The notes beneath the pieces are model-generated. The model saw only the letters and a program-made list of their open reading frames with translations. It was not told the origin of the DNA and made no database searches. The position numbers and the translations under genes were made by a program. From Colius striatus (taxonomy: Eukaryota; Chordata; Aves; Coliiformes; Coliidae), in NCBI RefSeq assembly GCF_028858725.1, contig NC_084768.1, positions 4,013,853 to 4,077,852 on the forward strand: 64,000 nucleotides of DNA. The letters are read 5' to 3'. Positions 49,190 to 60,804 of the stretch are shown in pieces (within the stretch, counting starts at the first letter, position 1; every line of letters starts with the position of its first letter).

Positions 49190-50185
49190 CGCGGCCGGGA
49201 GCGCGGACACGGGAACGCGGACGGACGGACACGGGGACACGGACGGACGGACACGGGACGCGGACGGACGGACATCGGGACACGGACGGACGGACACGGG
49301 AACGCGGACGGACAGACACCGCGACGCAGATGGATGGACACGGGAACGCGGATGGACGTACACCGGGACATGGACGGACGGGCACCGGGACACGGACGGA
49401 CGGACACGGGACATGAACGGATGGACACGGGAATGCAGACGGACGGACACCGGGACACGGACGGACGGACACCGGGACGTGAACGGACAGACACCAGGAC
49501 ACGGACAGACGGACACCGGGACATGAACAGACGGACACGGGAATGCGGACGGACGGACACCGGGACGCGGACAGATGGACACAGGACGCGGACGGACGGA
49601 CACCGGGACGTGGACGGATGGACACCGGGACGCAGACGGACGGACATGGGAACGTGGACGGACGGACACCGGGACGCGAACGGACAGACACCGGGACGCG
49701 GACGGACGGACACCAGGACACGAACGGACAGACACCGGGATGCAGATGGACGGACACGGGAACGCGGATGGATGGACACCAGGACACGAATGGACAGACA
49801 CCAGGAAGCGGACGGACGGATACCGGGACACGAACAGATGGACACGGGGACACGAATGGATGGACACTGGGACACGAACGGACAGACACCAGGACATGAA
49901 CGGGCTCATAGCCGGGAGCGCAGACACGGGAACGGGAACAGATGGACACGAGGACATGAATGGATGGACACGAGGACACGAATGGGCCCATAGCTGTGAG
50001 CGCAGACACGGGAACAGGAACGGGCCCGCAGCTGGGAGCACAGACATGAGGACACAAATAGACCCATGGCCAGGAGACAGGAGCACGGACACAGGGACAC
50101 GAACGGGTCTGCAGCTGGGAGCACGGACACAGGGACACGAACGGGTCTGCAGCTGGGAGCACAGACACAGGGACACAAAGGGTCC
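49190..50185 (+). repeat. Compound GGAC-rich minisatellite, about 1 kb
   Basis: Basic period about 24 bp, such as CGGACGGACGGACACCGGGA plus CACG, roughly 30 copies, almost free of T on + at its left end. From about 49905 a second unit is interspersed (GGGAGCGCAGACACGGGAAC type), ending in about 37-bp units with CTGCAGCTGGGAGCACGGAC at 50105-50180. Copies at the left are CpG-rich; those to the right carry many TG/CA replacements. The several 200-430 aa open frames on both strands are repeat artefacts. Confidence 0.96.
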
Positions 50186-50340
50186 CGGCTCCACGGGAAC
50201 AGCAGCCAAAGCGAGGGCACAGCTGGCTGCAAGTCACTCCAGGGCATGACCCTGGGCTCTGGCTGCTCCCCTCCCTCTCCTTTCCCCTCCCTCCTCCCTA
50301 CATCATCACTGGCTACAACTCCCTGTAGTGGGGTGGGGGT

Positions 50341-50619
50341 CAGGCTTTTCTCTCCAGTAATGAGCCACAGGACAAGAGGGAAAGGCCTCAAGTTGCCCCA
50401 GGGGAGGTTGAGGTTGGAGCTGAGGCAGAACTGTTTCCCTGAGAGGGGTGTCAGCCCCTGTGCCAGGCTGCCCAGGGAGCTGGGGGAGTGCCCAGCCCTG
50501 GCAGGATCCTAAAGCCAAGATGCTGAGGGCCATGGGTTAGTGGTGGGCTGGGCAGGGTGAGGGCAGGGATGGGACCCCAGGAGCTTAAAGGGCTTTTCCA
50601 ACCAAAACGATTCTATGAG
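50341..50619 (+). mobile_element. Truncated CR1 LINE 3' end
   Basis: CCTCAAGTTGCCCCAGGGGA and CAGGCTGCCCAGGGAGCTGG are present, ending TTTTCCAACCAAAACGATTC plus TATGA. Same subfamily as the copy at 63.4-63.75 kb. Confidence 0.92.
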
Positions 50620-51714
50620 TCTCCCTCTCCACTCCCCTCCCCTCTCTGAGCAGCAGGGGAGGGTGATGCATGCACCAGCCCCTGCCCACGCTGCTGCAGG
50701 GGGAATGGCTCTTGGAAGCGAGGCTCTGCTGCCTCAGGGGCACTGCTGCAGCCAGTGAAGTGGCTCCTTGCCCTTAGGAACTCTGCAGAGTGTTCTTGCA
50801 AACAGCTGCCTGTGCTCCCACCTGTTACACACTCACTCAGCTCTGCTTTCAAGCACATGTTGTGGTTCCACGCACACAGTTTGCAACGGCCACTGGAATC
50901 AGGGTTCTGTTTGAGGCCCCTTCTCCTTTCATGCCCGACCACTCTCCCCAGTCAGCGCCTCCCAGGGGACAGAACTGACTGGAATGAATGTAATCTGGTA
51001 CCCTGTCCCTACGTGACCTCCCTGCTACCTGCAGGAGCTGCACGCAAGGGGCCTGCAATTAGCAGGGTGGACAAAACCAGTTCCCTGCTTTCCCGTGTGC
51101 GGCTGCGCTCAGGAGCAGGGCTAAGTTCTGCAGAGGAGGTGTGGGGGGAACCCTCCCCGGGGCAAACAGGAGGGTCCCCGGGGCCGCTGACTGCGGAGGG
51201 GCTGCAGAGCCGATGCCCCACGGGCAGGAGCGTTGCCTCACGCAGCGGCCGCGGGTGCTGCCCCGCGGCTCTGACACGGGACAGCGCTTGGTGGTGCCTT
51301 TGCGGCAGCTCCGGGGAGCGGCGCGGCAGACGGCGGGGCTGTCCTGGTGCCTGGACTTTGCCCGGCGCTGTCTGGGCTCCGGCGGGTGCCCAACACCCGA
51401 CACCTGCACCCACACAACCTGACCCTGTGGCCACAGAGCTGAAGCTGGGCACACCGAGGCTTAGGAGCAGGGGGCTCTGTGGGCAGAGCTGCCCTGGCCT
51501 GGCAAAGGGAACACGGGAGCTGCTGCCTGCACCAACCACATGGGACCGGGCACTGCTGGGAAAACACAATGACTGTTGGACCAGAGGCCGCCCCGGGGAA
51601 TGTGCAAGCTGGTGTTTGCTCTGCAGCACCCAGCGCTGCCCTCGGCACCGGCACAGGCAAAGGGGAGCAAAAGCACTCACCCGGAACACATGGCCCTGCC
51701 ACGCGAGCACAGCC

Positions 51715-51768
51715 GGGAGCAGGGCTGGGAGCAGGGCTGGGAGCAGGGTTGGGTGCAGGGCTGCTCAG
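51715..51768 (+). repeat. 12-bp tandem repeat
   Basis: GGGAGCAGGGCT repeated about four times with minor variants (GGGTTGGGTGCAGGGCTG at the end). Noncoding. Confidence 0.88.
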
Positions 51769-54700
51769 AGGTGCAGGCAATGTGTTGCTGCAACACTGAG
51801 CAAAGAGACAGACCAAGGACCTTCCTGTGACAACGGAGCGGGCAGGGGTCAGCAGAGCTGGTGAAAGCTCCCACATGGGACATAGCAAGGCAGGGGAGCA
51901 AGGGAGTGATGGCTGCAAACAGGAGTGGGCCCACACGAGCACGGGGACAGCACAGAGGCGAGTGCAAAGGAGCTGAAGGACCCCTGGCACCGTGCTGTGG
52001 GGCTCCCGGTGCAGTAGCAGCAGCAGTAGCTGGGACCACCCGGCAGGCAGCCCCTCACAGCCCCTCACAGCCCCCCAGGAAGGGCTTAGCTGGCTGCCGA
52101 CCCTTGTGTCAAGAACTAGGCTTAATCACCTCTCACAGACACCATCTGATGTTTGATCTTACTCCCAAAAGCTTTAACAACTTGGTGCTCTTACGTGCTG
52201 GAAACACGTCTCCAGCTGGCTGAGAATGTCCTTCCACAGCAGCTGCCGCTGAGCCACAGGCAGGACTCGGGTGGGCATCTCCTAAATCTCCGTGTGCTAA
52301 CCCTCCGAGCTGCCTGGAACCACCCGGCAGCTAAAACCCATGGCCCAGAGAGCATCTGAGGATGAGGCTCTGCCAGCTTGGGGAGCAAGAGTGGAGCTCT
52401 GCTGGCCAAGCCTGAGGCAGCTCCCAGGCCCCCAATTCTCTGCAGTGCTGGATGTGGAGGGGACTGCAGGCAGCAGCCTGGCGGATTAGGAAAGTCAGGA
52501 TTAAAGAGCAAGGGGGGAGCAAAGCCCCCCTGGCTGCGCTTGGCAGGCGATGAAAGGGAGGTTTAGCAGCAGCTGCCAGCTGGGAGCCGGCGGAGGGACA
52601 ACTGCGGGACCAACTCCATCCCGGGCTCCCCAGGACAACAGCCACAGCACATCTCCAGCACAGCCTGTTTCTCTCTCCTTACTGCAAAACAGGAGGGACC
52701 CACGTGCCTCCTGGGCACCCCTTGCTGCTCCCCTGGGCAATGGGAGGGGAGGAAAACTGCCCCAGCTCAGAAACCTGCGGGGGAAAGGCAGTTTGAGAAC
52801 GTGGCCTGTTGTGCTGCCAGCGCAAAGCAGAGAGCTGCTGCTACCCAGGAGAGAGAAAAGAGGCTTCAGCTGCTTCTCAGTTGCCTTCAGGACAGATTTA
52901 GCTGTGTGGCTGCCACAGATGGGGCTGCGTGGCCAGACCGCCTGTGAGATACACCCTGGGCTCTGCAGCAAAGCCGGAGCCTTTAGTTGCTAATAGAGAC
53001 ACAGCAAATTAACCGAACTTAATTGGGAGGGTCACCACACAATGCTCCCACCTGTTCTGCTGCGCTCCTGCCATCTGCTGCCCCTCTACCTGCTGCAAAA
53101 GGAGCTTTCTTTCCCTTTCCCCTGATGCCGTGGGCTTCGTTAAGTCGTGTCATGTCTCACCAGGGCTGCGGCGGCAGGACAATGGGCAGCGAGAGCGGAG
53201 CCAAGGGAACTCACGCACACTTTTGGAAGCTTTCCTTGCCACAGCCAACACAACCCAGTGGCTACTTCAACGGCTCTGTGTTCTGCTGCAGGAGATGGCC
53301 TCATACCCAGATCTGGCTTCCCAAAGGGCTAATTAAGTGACCCATGGGAGGCTGCTCTGCATCGCTCAGCGTGTTCACCGGCACCCTGCACCACTGTCCA
53401 GCCAACACCCGCTCCCCTGCAAAGCAGCTGCTGCTGCTGCTTACGAGCCGAAGGAAAACACTGACGCAAGCAAACCTAGAAGCACAGGCTGCCAAAAGCC
53501 CCGGCAGGGACCACCAAGGGGCCCATCTGCGGCCCCCGCCTGACGGAGCCGGTGGGGCCGTGCCAGCCCGCAGCCTGGGTTGGGCAAGTGTTTTGGCACT
53601 TGCAGTGACAGCTGAGAAAGCGTGATCTCTGACACAGCTCCCATTAGAAGAAATCCTCCCCGGAGGTCTCCCGGGCTGAGACGGGCCATATGGCAGCAAA
53701 AGTAAGTTCCTGGAGAACCCCCGAGTTCAACTCAGCACTTGGAAACCCTGCAGAAGGGCCGGGCAGGGCGAGGTGTTGCCCAAGCCCTGGCAGCCAGCTG
53801 GCTGCCCCTCTGCAGGGCTCAGACACCCGTGGTTCAGCTCAGTCAGCGTCAGAAGAGTGAGCTCAAGCCCCTGGCTGCACGGTGGTCTTACAGCTCTGGC
53901 CCACACGGAGCATTGCTTCACCACGGCAGCACTCAGAGCCCAGCATGGCTCTCCAAGCCAGGGGATTTGCAGAGGGACGTGCTGGCAGGCATCATCTGCA
54001 ACACAACTGCTACCAGCAGCACGCCATGCCCGAGGTCAGCGTGCCCAGGCTCTGGGGCAGCAGCCAGCCAGCTGGCGTGGGCGCAGCCCGTGTGCTGGTG
54101 GCTCTGCTGAAAGGCCACCGTCCCTGCTGCCCCTGCAGTAAGCCAGCATAACCCTGTAACTTTGGACTATTACAGGCTCCAGACTGCACTCGGGAAAGGT
54201 ATTTCTGGCAAGTATGAGTGCAAGCTGCAATGCCCATGACTCACCAGGAGATTACAATGTGGCCTGGCAGAGACAAACTGGAGAGAGGGAACAGATGGCT
54301 CCTCACCGCAGAAGGATGCACACCAGGCTGCAGCCCTCAGAAACACTGCTGCTTGCCTTCCCCTCCTGCTCACGTCGGCAAAGGCGCCGGTCACAGCAGC
54401 GCTGCTGCTGCCCACACGGGCCGTGGCACGGGCACAGGTCCCCGAGGGGCCGGCCACAGTCCCTGCCCGAGCTGCTGCAGCTGCCTCCGAAGTCTGGGGT
54501 CTCTCCACAGGCCATCTTAATATTCCAGGCCAGGAAGCCAAACTATGCTGCAAGCACAAAGTATGTATTTGAAGACTGCTGCTTACTTTCCTCCTCTGGG
54601 TCCAACATCTCAATAGTACAGGATACAATAGTACAATACATCTCAACTGACATCTCAAATGGTACAAGAGGCGGTGGGGTATCCTCTAAGGCCAGGTCTG

Positions 54701-55319
54701 GGTAACCTCCACCCCAGGCAGGGACCTGGCAGAAAGGTCTCGCCCTGCTTCTGACCTCCCTCGTGCAGGATGGGGAGGAGCCAATTCCAAACCAACAAAA
54801 GATGCCACTGGCAGACGAGGATCAGAAACGCTCCCAGGAGACCTGGCAGATGTGAAAGCTGGAGCCTGTGTGGAGGAAAGCATGAGGTCCTGGGAGGACG
54901 GGGGGCACGCAGAGGGCAGCGGCCCCTGCCCCGGCCCCAGAGCTCCCTCCGGGGCTGTGGGTTCAGTCCCATTGTGCAACTGGAGACCAGCACTGTGTGC
55001 TGCCCGTGGGGGGCTGTGGGGCCCCCCAGTCGCCTGCTGGCACAGAGGCAGCTGCACCGACTGTGATCAGCTGCCAAACGCTGCCGGCAGCAGCCTGTTC
55101 AGGGATGGCTGTGTGGCATTCCTGCTGAAAACCGCGCGTGGCAGCGCCGTCTGCTTTCGCCAGCGCTACAGACTGTCCCACACGTTGCACAACACACGCA
55201 GAGGCCTCAGCTGCTGAGCGCACTGGCACTCACCCGGCCAGAGGGCAACCTTTGTGCTGGCAGCAAAGAGACGCAACTTCGTCCCAATGGTCAATTCAAA
55301 GGCAACCCTGTGGCCTTCG

Positions 55320-55941
55320 TAGGCCTCATGGGTGACAACAGCGCCGAGGTGCACAGGGCCCTTGGGCTTGGCCAGGCCCGCTGCCGCCTGGGCCTCGGCG
55401 CTGAGGCCGTGCCGGGCCGTGCCTGGCGCCTGACCCGTGCTGTTACACCCGCCGTAACCCCGCGGAGCCCACGCACGGCGCCGCGGCCCCGGCCGAGAGC
55501 GAAGAGAGGCTGGGGGGCCGTGGCCGCCGTGGCGGCTGCCCCCGTGCCGTGCCGGGCCGGGCCGGGCCGCCGCTGGCGCCTCGGGAGCGCGCCGCGCGTC
55601 CCCCGCGGCCGGCGCCAGGCCCCGCGCGCCTGAGGGGAGAGGCGGCCCCGCCCCTGCGCAGGCCCCGCCCCCGCCTCGCCCCGCCGGCCAATCGGCGGCC
55701 GCTGCTCCGCGGGTCTCGCGGCGGCGCGGCCGGTAGCCGGGGCGCGGGGTCAGAGCGGCCGCGCTCGGCGGCCGAGGGGAGCGGCCTCATTTGCATCGGC
55801 CAATGGGAGGGCGGTATGCAAATGTGGCCGGCGCGGGTTGGCCGGGCGCGCGGCGGATAACGCCCGCGGGGCGCCTTTGTCCCGCAGAGGCGGCGGCGCG
55901 GGGCAGCGGTGCGGGCGGCGGCCCCGGCCCGCGGCTGCACT
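55320..55941 (+). promoter_or_regulatory. GADD45A: GADD45A CpG-island promoter and 5' UTR
   Basis: Dense CpG sequence with a CCAAT box at 55688-55692. Close to the expected transcription start there is an octamer ATTTGCAT at 55789-55796, a CCAAT box at 55800-55804 and an inverted octamer ATGCAAAT at 55816-55823. In mammals OCT-1 and NF-Y sites of this kind mediate p53-independent, BRCA1-linked induction of GADD45A. No clear TATA box. The start of transcription is likely near 55860-55890, leaving a short 5' UTR before the ATG at 55942. Confidence 0.8.
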
Positions 55942-55985
55942 ATGACTCTGGAGGAGCTGCCGGGGGACCAGCGCACCGCCGGCAG
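55942..55985 (+). CDS. GADD45A: GADD45A coding exon 1
   Basis: Codes [14 protein letters not shown] and two bases of the next codon. Donor GTACAG at 55986. ATG chosen by identity to the mammalian MTLEE start. Confidence 0.96.
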
Positions 55986-57214
55986 GTACAGGCGCGGCGC
56001 CGCGTCGGTGCGGGCGCGGGCCGGGGACGGGCGCGGGGCGGGGGGACGGCGGCCCGCAAGTGACGGCGGCCGGTCTGTGCTTGTCCCGGCGGCAGGATGG
56101 AGCAGGCGGGGGACGCGCTGGAGGAGGTGCTGAGCAAGGCGCTGAGCCAGCGGAGCCTCACCCTCGGCGTCTATGAGGCCGCCAAGCTGCTCAACGTGTG
56201 AGTGGTATTCCCTGCAGCTCCTTCCCCCCCGCCGGTTGTGCCCCTTCCTCCCACTGGCCCTCGGTGACCGCGGCTGTCCCCGCAGGGACCCCGACAACGT
56301 GGTGCTGTGTCTGCTGGCGGCCGACGAGGAGGAGGCGGGGGACGCGGCGCTGCAGATCCACTTCACCCTCATCCAGGCCTTCTGCTGCGAGAACGACATC
56401 AACATCCTGCGCGTCAGCAACCCGGCGCGGCTGGCCCAGCTGCTGCTGCCCGCCGCCGGCCCCGAGCCCCCTGCCGACCTGCACTGCGTCCTGGTCACGG
56501 TCAGCAGCCCGCGGGGCCGGGGGGGACGCACGGCACCGCAGGGCCGGGGCTCGTGTGCTGCTTTTCCGTGCACCGTGCGAGCGGGACGCTCTGCTCGGAG
56601 CCCTCGGGCCGCCGCTTCTCCCGGCCGGGCTGCGCAGGGGGGGGCGGCCGCTCCGGGGCCGCGCTGCTGCGGCCGCCCAGCTGGAAGGCGGAACTCGTCT
56701 TTCCAGTGAGCGATGATGAATATGCAGAGCACGTCGCTTTGTCCTGCAAAGCCTGGAACCAAGCGCAGTTTCAAAATGCCAGTCGGTAAAACCGGAACTG
56801 ACGGTGCCTGGGGCACGGCCGCGGCGCGGGGCTCCGGGGCTGCCGCGGGGCTCCGGGGTCCCGTGGGGTCCCTGCCACGGCCCGAGGGAAGCTTCTCTCC
56901 TGAGTTTTTAACGCACGGTTTACCCTTGGCTCCTCTGCCCCGGAGGAGCCGAGGCTGCCAGACTCCGCGCACGGTTCTGGGGTTGGCTTGTTTGTTCTCC
57001 CCTTCGTGGCAATTTGAGATGATTCATGCTCCCGGCTTTGCTCCTGTGGGTTGTTTTTGCTCCTCTGTTAAAGCGCTCCCCTCTCCGTGTCCTTTTCCAG
57101 AACCCCCACGCCTCTCAGTGGAAGGATCCAGCGCTGAGTCAGCTGATGTGCTTCTGCCGGGAGAGTCGCTACATGGACCAGTGGGTGCCAGTGATCAACC
57201 TCCCCGAGCGGTGA
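55942..57214 (+). CDS. GADD45A: Growth arrest and DNA-damage-inducible protein GADD45 alpha, complete
   Basis: Small acidic nuclear stress protein of the L7Ae/L30e fold. It dimerises, binds PCNA, p21, CDK1/cyclin B1 and MEKK4, and takes part in G2/M arrest and DNA repair or demethylation. Exons 55942-55985, 56096-56197, 56286-56499 and 57101-57214 with matching phases give 157 aa (human 165). MTLEEL starts the protein. Segments [13 protein letters not shown]-like (here [13 protein letters not shown]), [40 protein letters not shown] and [16 protein letters not shown] at the C terminus are near-identical to mammals. The 8 missing residues fall in the variable loop after ARLAQLLLP. Intron positions equal those of the human gene. 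Confidence 0.98.
56096..56197 (+). CDS. GADD45A: GADD45A coding exon 2
   Basis: 102 bp, the same length as I recall for the human exon; codes [20 protein letters not shown] then [13 protein letters not shown]. Acceptor GGCAG ends at 56095; donor GTGAGT at 56198. Confidence 0.98.
56286..56499 (+). CDS. GADD45A: GADD45A coding exon 3
   Basis: Codes residues 49-120: [20 protein letters not shown], then the core [20 protein letters not shown], a shortened proline-rich loop and LHCVLVT. Donor GTCAGC, a less common donor in the expected position. Confidence 0.97.
56500..57100 (+). other. GADD45A intron 3
   Basis: A 0.6-kb GC-rich intron. In mammals this intron carries the p53 response element. 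I could not find a convincing pair of RRRCWWGYYY half-sites here; see rejected items. Confidence 0.7.
57101..57214 (+). CDS. GADD45A: GADD45A coding exon 4 and stop
   Basis: Codes residues 121-157: [20 protein letters not shown], then [17 protein letters not shown] and TGA at 57212-57214. Acceptor TTCCAG ends at 57100. Confidence 0.98.
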   Translation, partial: NPHASQWKDPALSQLMCFCRESRYMDQWVPVINLPER

Positions 57215-57945
57215 CCGCGCCGTGCTCCAGCTGAACCCCATTGCACTGACGTTTTGCAATACTTTAGCAGTTGCTCAGGAAGAACCTCCCTGTCCCAGCA
57301 CCAGGATTAAACGGGGGAGGGGGGGAGCTTAAAAAAAAAGGAAAAAAAAACAACAAAAAAAACAAACACAAAGAGATTTAAACTGATGTGAAGGGGGGTT
57401 GGCTGCAGTGGCACTCGGTGGTGTGTGGTGGAGCCGAGCCAGGCGGCAGCGCTGGGGCTGAGCGCGGAGCGCAGGAGCAGCGGCGGCGGCTGGGCCAGGG
57501 GTGAGCCCGGCCTGAGGCCACGGGGCAGGGGAGGGGAGGGGCTGGGCACTCCTCACCCACAACAGCCAGCTCCCTGCACGCCTGCTGCTTGGTGGTTTGG
57601 TTCGTTTCTTAAAGTGCAACTTGCCAGTTTGTGGATGAAATGATACCTTTAAAGAGGCCTAATCGAAACCTTTTACAGCCGATTTTATTGTATTTTTGGG
57701 ATTGTTGACTCAAGTTTTTATGCTAAGATATATAATAAGTTATTTTATGATATTGATGCAAAAAATTATTTATACTGGGAGGTGTGAGAACCAGAATGCC
57801 CTTAAGCAGGTGGTCTGCAGCCACCCGGCTCTTAGCAGTTGCCTGTTAAAAGCAGCTATGTTCATGTAATTGTTTGAAATTGGGTAGTGTTTTGTTTGGG
57901 GGGTTTTTGGTTTTGTTTATTGAAATAAAGTTGAAACTCGAAGCC
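57215..57945 (+). other. GADD45A: GADD45A 3' UTR
   Basis: About 730 nt. It starts GC-rich, has an A-rich run at 57330-57375, then an AU-rich stretch at 57660-57780 with TTATTTTATGATATTGATG and an ATTTA pentamer in TTATTTATAC. This fits the short half-life of the mRNA. It ends shortly after the AATAAA at 57924-57929. Confidence 0.85.
57924..57929 (+). terminator. GADD45A: GADD45A polyadenylation signal
   Basis: AATAAA within TTGAAATAAAGTTGAAACTC, about 710 nt after the stop, followed by GT-rich sequence. The only canonical hexamer in the region. Confidence 0.88.
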
Positions 57946-57949
57946 TGGG

Positions 57950-60780
57950 TTTTGCTTTCCTAATCCTGTTGCTTAAGGCACAGGCACGAGGACTCCTGCA
58001 GCAGCTGCTTCCTTGTCCTGGCTGTGGGCAAGGTCCTGGTGCCCTGGTCCTTGCGTGGGTTGGGTCCCTGCCCCTCCCAAGCCTTTCCCTGAACCACCAG
58101 CTGATGAGCTCTGGGAAAGGGGGGATTGGGGTTTTTTTTCCTTGAATGCTGCCACTTACCAGCAGCCTTTAAAAAAAACAAGCCCCAAGCCACGAGGAAG
58201 GAAGAGTTTGGAGCCTCCCCCACTTCTGCTGAACCCGAGCCTTTGTGGAAGGTGGGGAAACCCGATTCCTCCGGCGAGGAAAAGTGCGCCTGACGCTTCC
58301 TTTCTCAGGAAACGTCTCGGGACATTTCTCTTACTCTGCCTGAGTGTAGCACCCCAGCCTCCTGCACACCCTCCTGCAGTTGCTCCCTGTGCCACCACCC
58401 ACTGCTCCTCCAGCACAGCCCATATCTCCTGGGGTGAAGAGGTTTCTGTGCAAGCTGGCACGCAAAAGGCTATGCTCTGTGGGGTGCAAACCTCTCCAGG
58501 CCCCAAGAGAGCAGGAAAACAGCCTCCCTGCCTCCCTCCCACGCTGCTCGCTGCCAGCAAGAGCTCTGTGCTACCCGAGGGAGGCCCCAGGGACACCGGT
58601 GACCTACATTGGGCTTCCCTAATTGCCCGTGTGTGCTGTGCTGGGGCAGCCGGGCTGGCTGCTGCCCAGCTGGGCCCCGGCCGGCTGCAGGAGCGGTGCT
58701 GCCGGCAGCCCCTGGCCTCGCTGCCCGCCGTGGGGGAGAAACCATGGGCAGCCCCTGCAGCAGCCACCAATGAGGAGGTGAGGTCAGGCTCAGACAGTGT
58801 TCCTGCACAAAAGGAGGTTTTAGGAACATACTGTTTTTAGCTTCATTCTTAGAGCAATTCAGAAGCAAATACACCGCGGGAGCTGCTGTGCTGGCTGGTG
58901 CCTCCATGCACACGCATGCAAACACCCTGTTCCTGTTGCATGGCGCTGCAGCAGCACAGGCATCAGATACTGAGCAAAAACTTAACCACATCTGACCACA
59001 AACACACCCAGACCTGGCTCTGGGGATCACTGCCCCTCCTCTGCTGCTTTCCCAGGTGTGATCAATCACACGTTTGGAATTAATCACAAATACTTGTTCT
59101 TTCACCAAGCTCAGACTCGACCCAAAACTGCACAAAGCCCTGGTCTCTCCCCCAGGCTCCTGGCCCCCTGCCACAAACTCCTGGCCAGGACCCATGGGTG
59201 GCCCTGGGGGTCACCTCAACACTCATTTTTCCCCCAGACCAGCCAGCTCTGGGGGGAGGGTCCCTGCCTGGCCACATGCCAAGCCCTCCCAAAAACACCC
59301 AGGTTTGGGGGGGCTCAGCCCCTAGAGCAGCAGCAGCCAGGAATGGGTCCTGAGGGGAGGCAAAGCCCCTTCCCGGCTGGGGCAGGGCAGGGCACACACA
59401 CAGCAGCAACACACGGGATGCCCCAGGAGTGCCTGGGGACAAAGCATGTACAAAGTAATAGAACACTCTCTCCCCAGCTGAAGCAAGGCTTTACCAGGGG
59501 GCTTCAATAAATCCACACTTGCTTTTACTAAGCCCCAGCCTGTGTCTGGCTGGGTGTCTGGCAGCTCTCAGCTCTGCAGCCCTGCTCACCCCAATAACCC
59601 ACCTGATGCCCAGTCCAGGAGAACTGCCAGCAGATCTGCTGAGATCTCCTTTTCTCCTATCTTCAGCCCCAGCAGTTTGACACGAGACAAGATGTAAATG
59701 TGACTTGCAGTCCCTCAGGAGGGTAAGTGCAGCCTGGCTGTCCCTCCTGGGGGCTGCAGCAGGCTGGTCCTGCTGGCACACAGCGCAACAGGGCTTTTGT
59801 TTGGACCCTTGGCAGATCAGGAGGGGTCAGAAGCAGGGAGCACCGGTCTCACCTGCACCAGGCCATCCCCATCCCAACCCCACCAGCACCTTTCCCACGG
59901 AGGAAACACCCAGCAACGCACCCTTTGCAGCTCACCGGCTCCAGAAGGCCGAGGAAAACAAACAATGGCAAACTGAGAGCACAGAAAAAGCAGAAATGGT
60001 TTAGCAGCAGGTTATTTTAGCAAAAGCCAGGTCTCCACCCCTGCAGCTAGCACTTCTGCCTCTAACACAACACAGCAGTGAAGAGCCAAAGTAGGAAACA
60101 CAGGGAAAAACCCACAAATAACAAGCTGCCTGCTTAACTTGGGGAAGAATAAATACCCATTCTGGAGCGGTGTTGGGCTCACGTGGGGCAGCCCAGCCGT
60201 GCCAGCCCACCCTGCTGCCTCCCTGGCTTTCCCCAGCAGCTGGGGATACAGAGATTCTCATTTCTCCTTTTTCCTTCTGCTACAGCAGTCCATATTTCCC
60301 CCCAGTTGTACAATCCCTGCTCTCTCACGGGAGTATTTACAGCAAAAGAGCAAAGTGCAAGCGCTGGAGCTCTCACCCGCGCCCGGACACTGCCTGAGAA
60401 AAGGAAAGCATTCACCACAACCTACGGAGGGAGAATTTGCAGGTAAGCACGGAGCAGGCAGTAGGGCTGTCTCTCAGCCTTGCCTGTCAATTTGTGACCT
60501 CTTTGTTACCTGCTGAAGGTGTCATTTCTCAGCGCATATCAACGGGGGAGTGACAAATAGGCGTCGTTAGCGCAGCAAATCACAAGCGGTTAATGAACTC
60601 TGTGAGTACCCCGACAGGAACACAGCAGAGCTGTGGCAGATGGCAGCCTGCTGGCTGCAGGGGAGGACATGTGCAGCCAGCTGAAGCCAGCATTGTTTGC
60701 AGTCCCTTCAAAGTTTCCTGTCAGTGTGCAATGTTGGTATAAATACAGGATTAAAGTTTTTATATCTATACACACACACA
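57950..60780. other. GADD45A-GNG12 intergenic region
   Basis: No gene or transposon fragment recognised. The right part may be GNG12 3' UTR if a more distal polyadenylation site is used. Scattered + strand AATAAA hexamers (59506, 60148) have no associated gene. Confidence 0.55.
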
Positions 60781-60786
60781 CACACA
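60769..60786 (+). repeat. (CA)n microsatellite
   Basis: Nine CA units preceded by TATATCTATA, next to the candidate GNG12 polyadenylation signal. Confidence 0.9.
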
Positions 60787-60798
60787 GAGAAAGACTGT

Positions 60799-60804
60799 TT
60801 TATT
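60799..60804 (-). terminator. GNG12: Candidate GNG12 polyadenylation signal
   Basis: TTTATT on +, that is AATAAA on -, the first canonical hexamer downstream of the GNG12 stop. It would give a 3' UTR of about 0.96 kb. Mammalian GNG12 has a longer one, so a more distal site is possible. Confidence 0.5.

Larger units (their letters stand above)
50186..55320. other. Gene-free stretch upstream of GADD45A
   Basis: Contains one CR1 3' end (50341-50619) and a small GGGAGCAGGGCT tandem repeat (51715-51768). Open frames up to 369 aa (50755-51864) show no domain, no conserved motif and GC-driven composition. No gene supported. Confidence 0.6.

Noticed and set aside
48812-50237. Long open frames (up to 427 aa) on both strands of the 49-kb region
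   Set aside because: All are translations of the 24-bp minisatellite. The period is a multiple of three and T-poor, so stops are absent in several frames at once; no start context, domain or splice structure.
50755-51864. 369-aa + strand open frame
   Set aside because: No recognisable domain, overlapped by equally long - strand frames, GC-rich and containing a 12-bp repeat; treated as chance.
56500-57100. p53 response element in GADD45A intron 3
   Set aside because: Best partial half-sites (TGGCTTGTTT; ATTCATGCTC) have mismatches and no properly spaced partner. The site may have diverged, moved or be too weak to call by eye.
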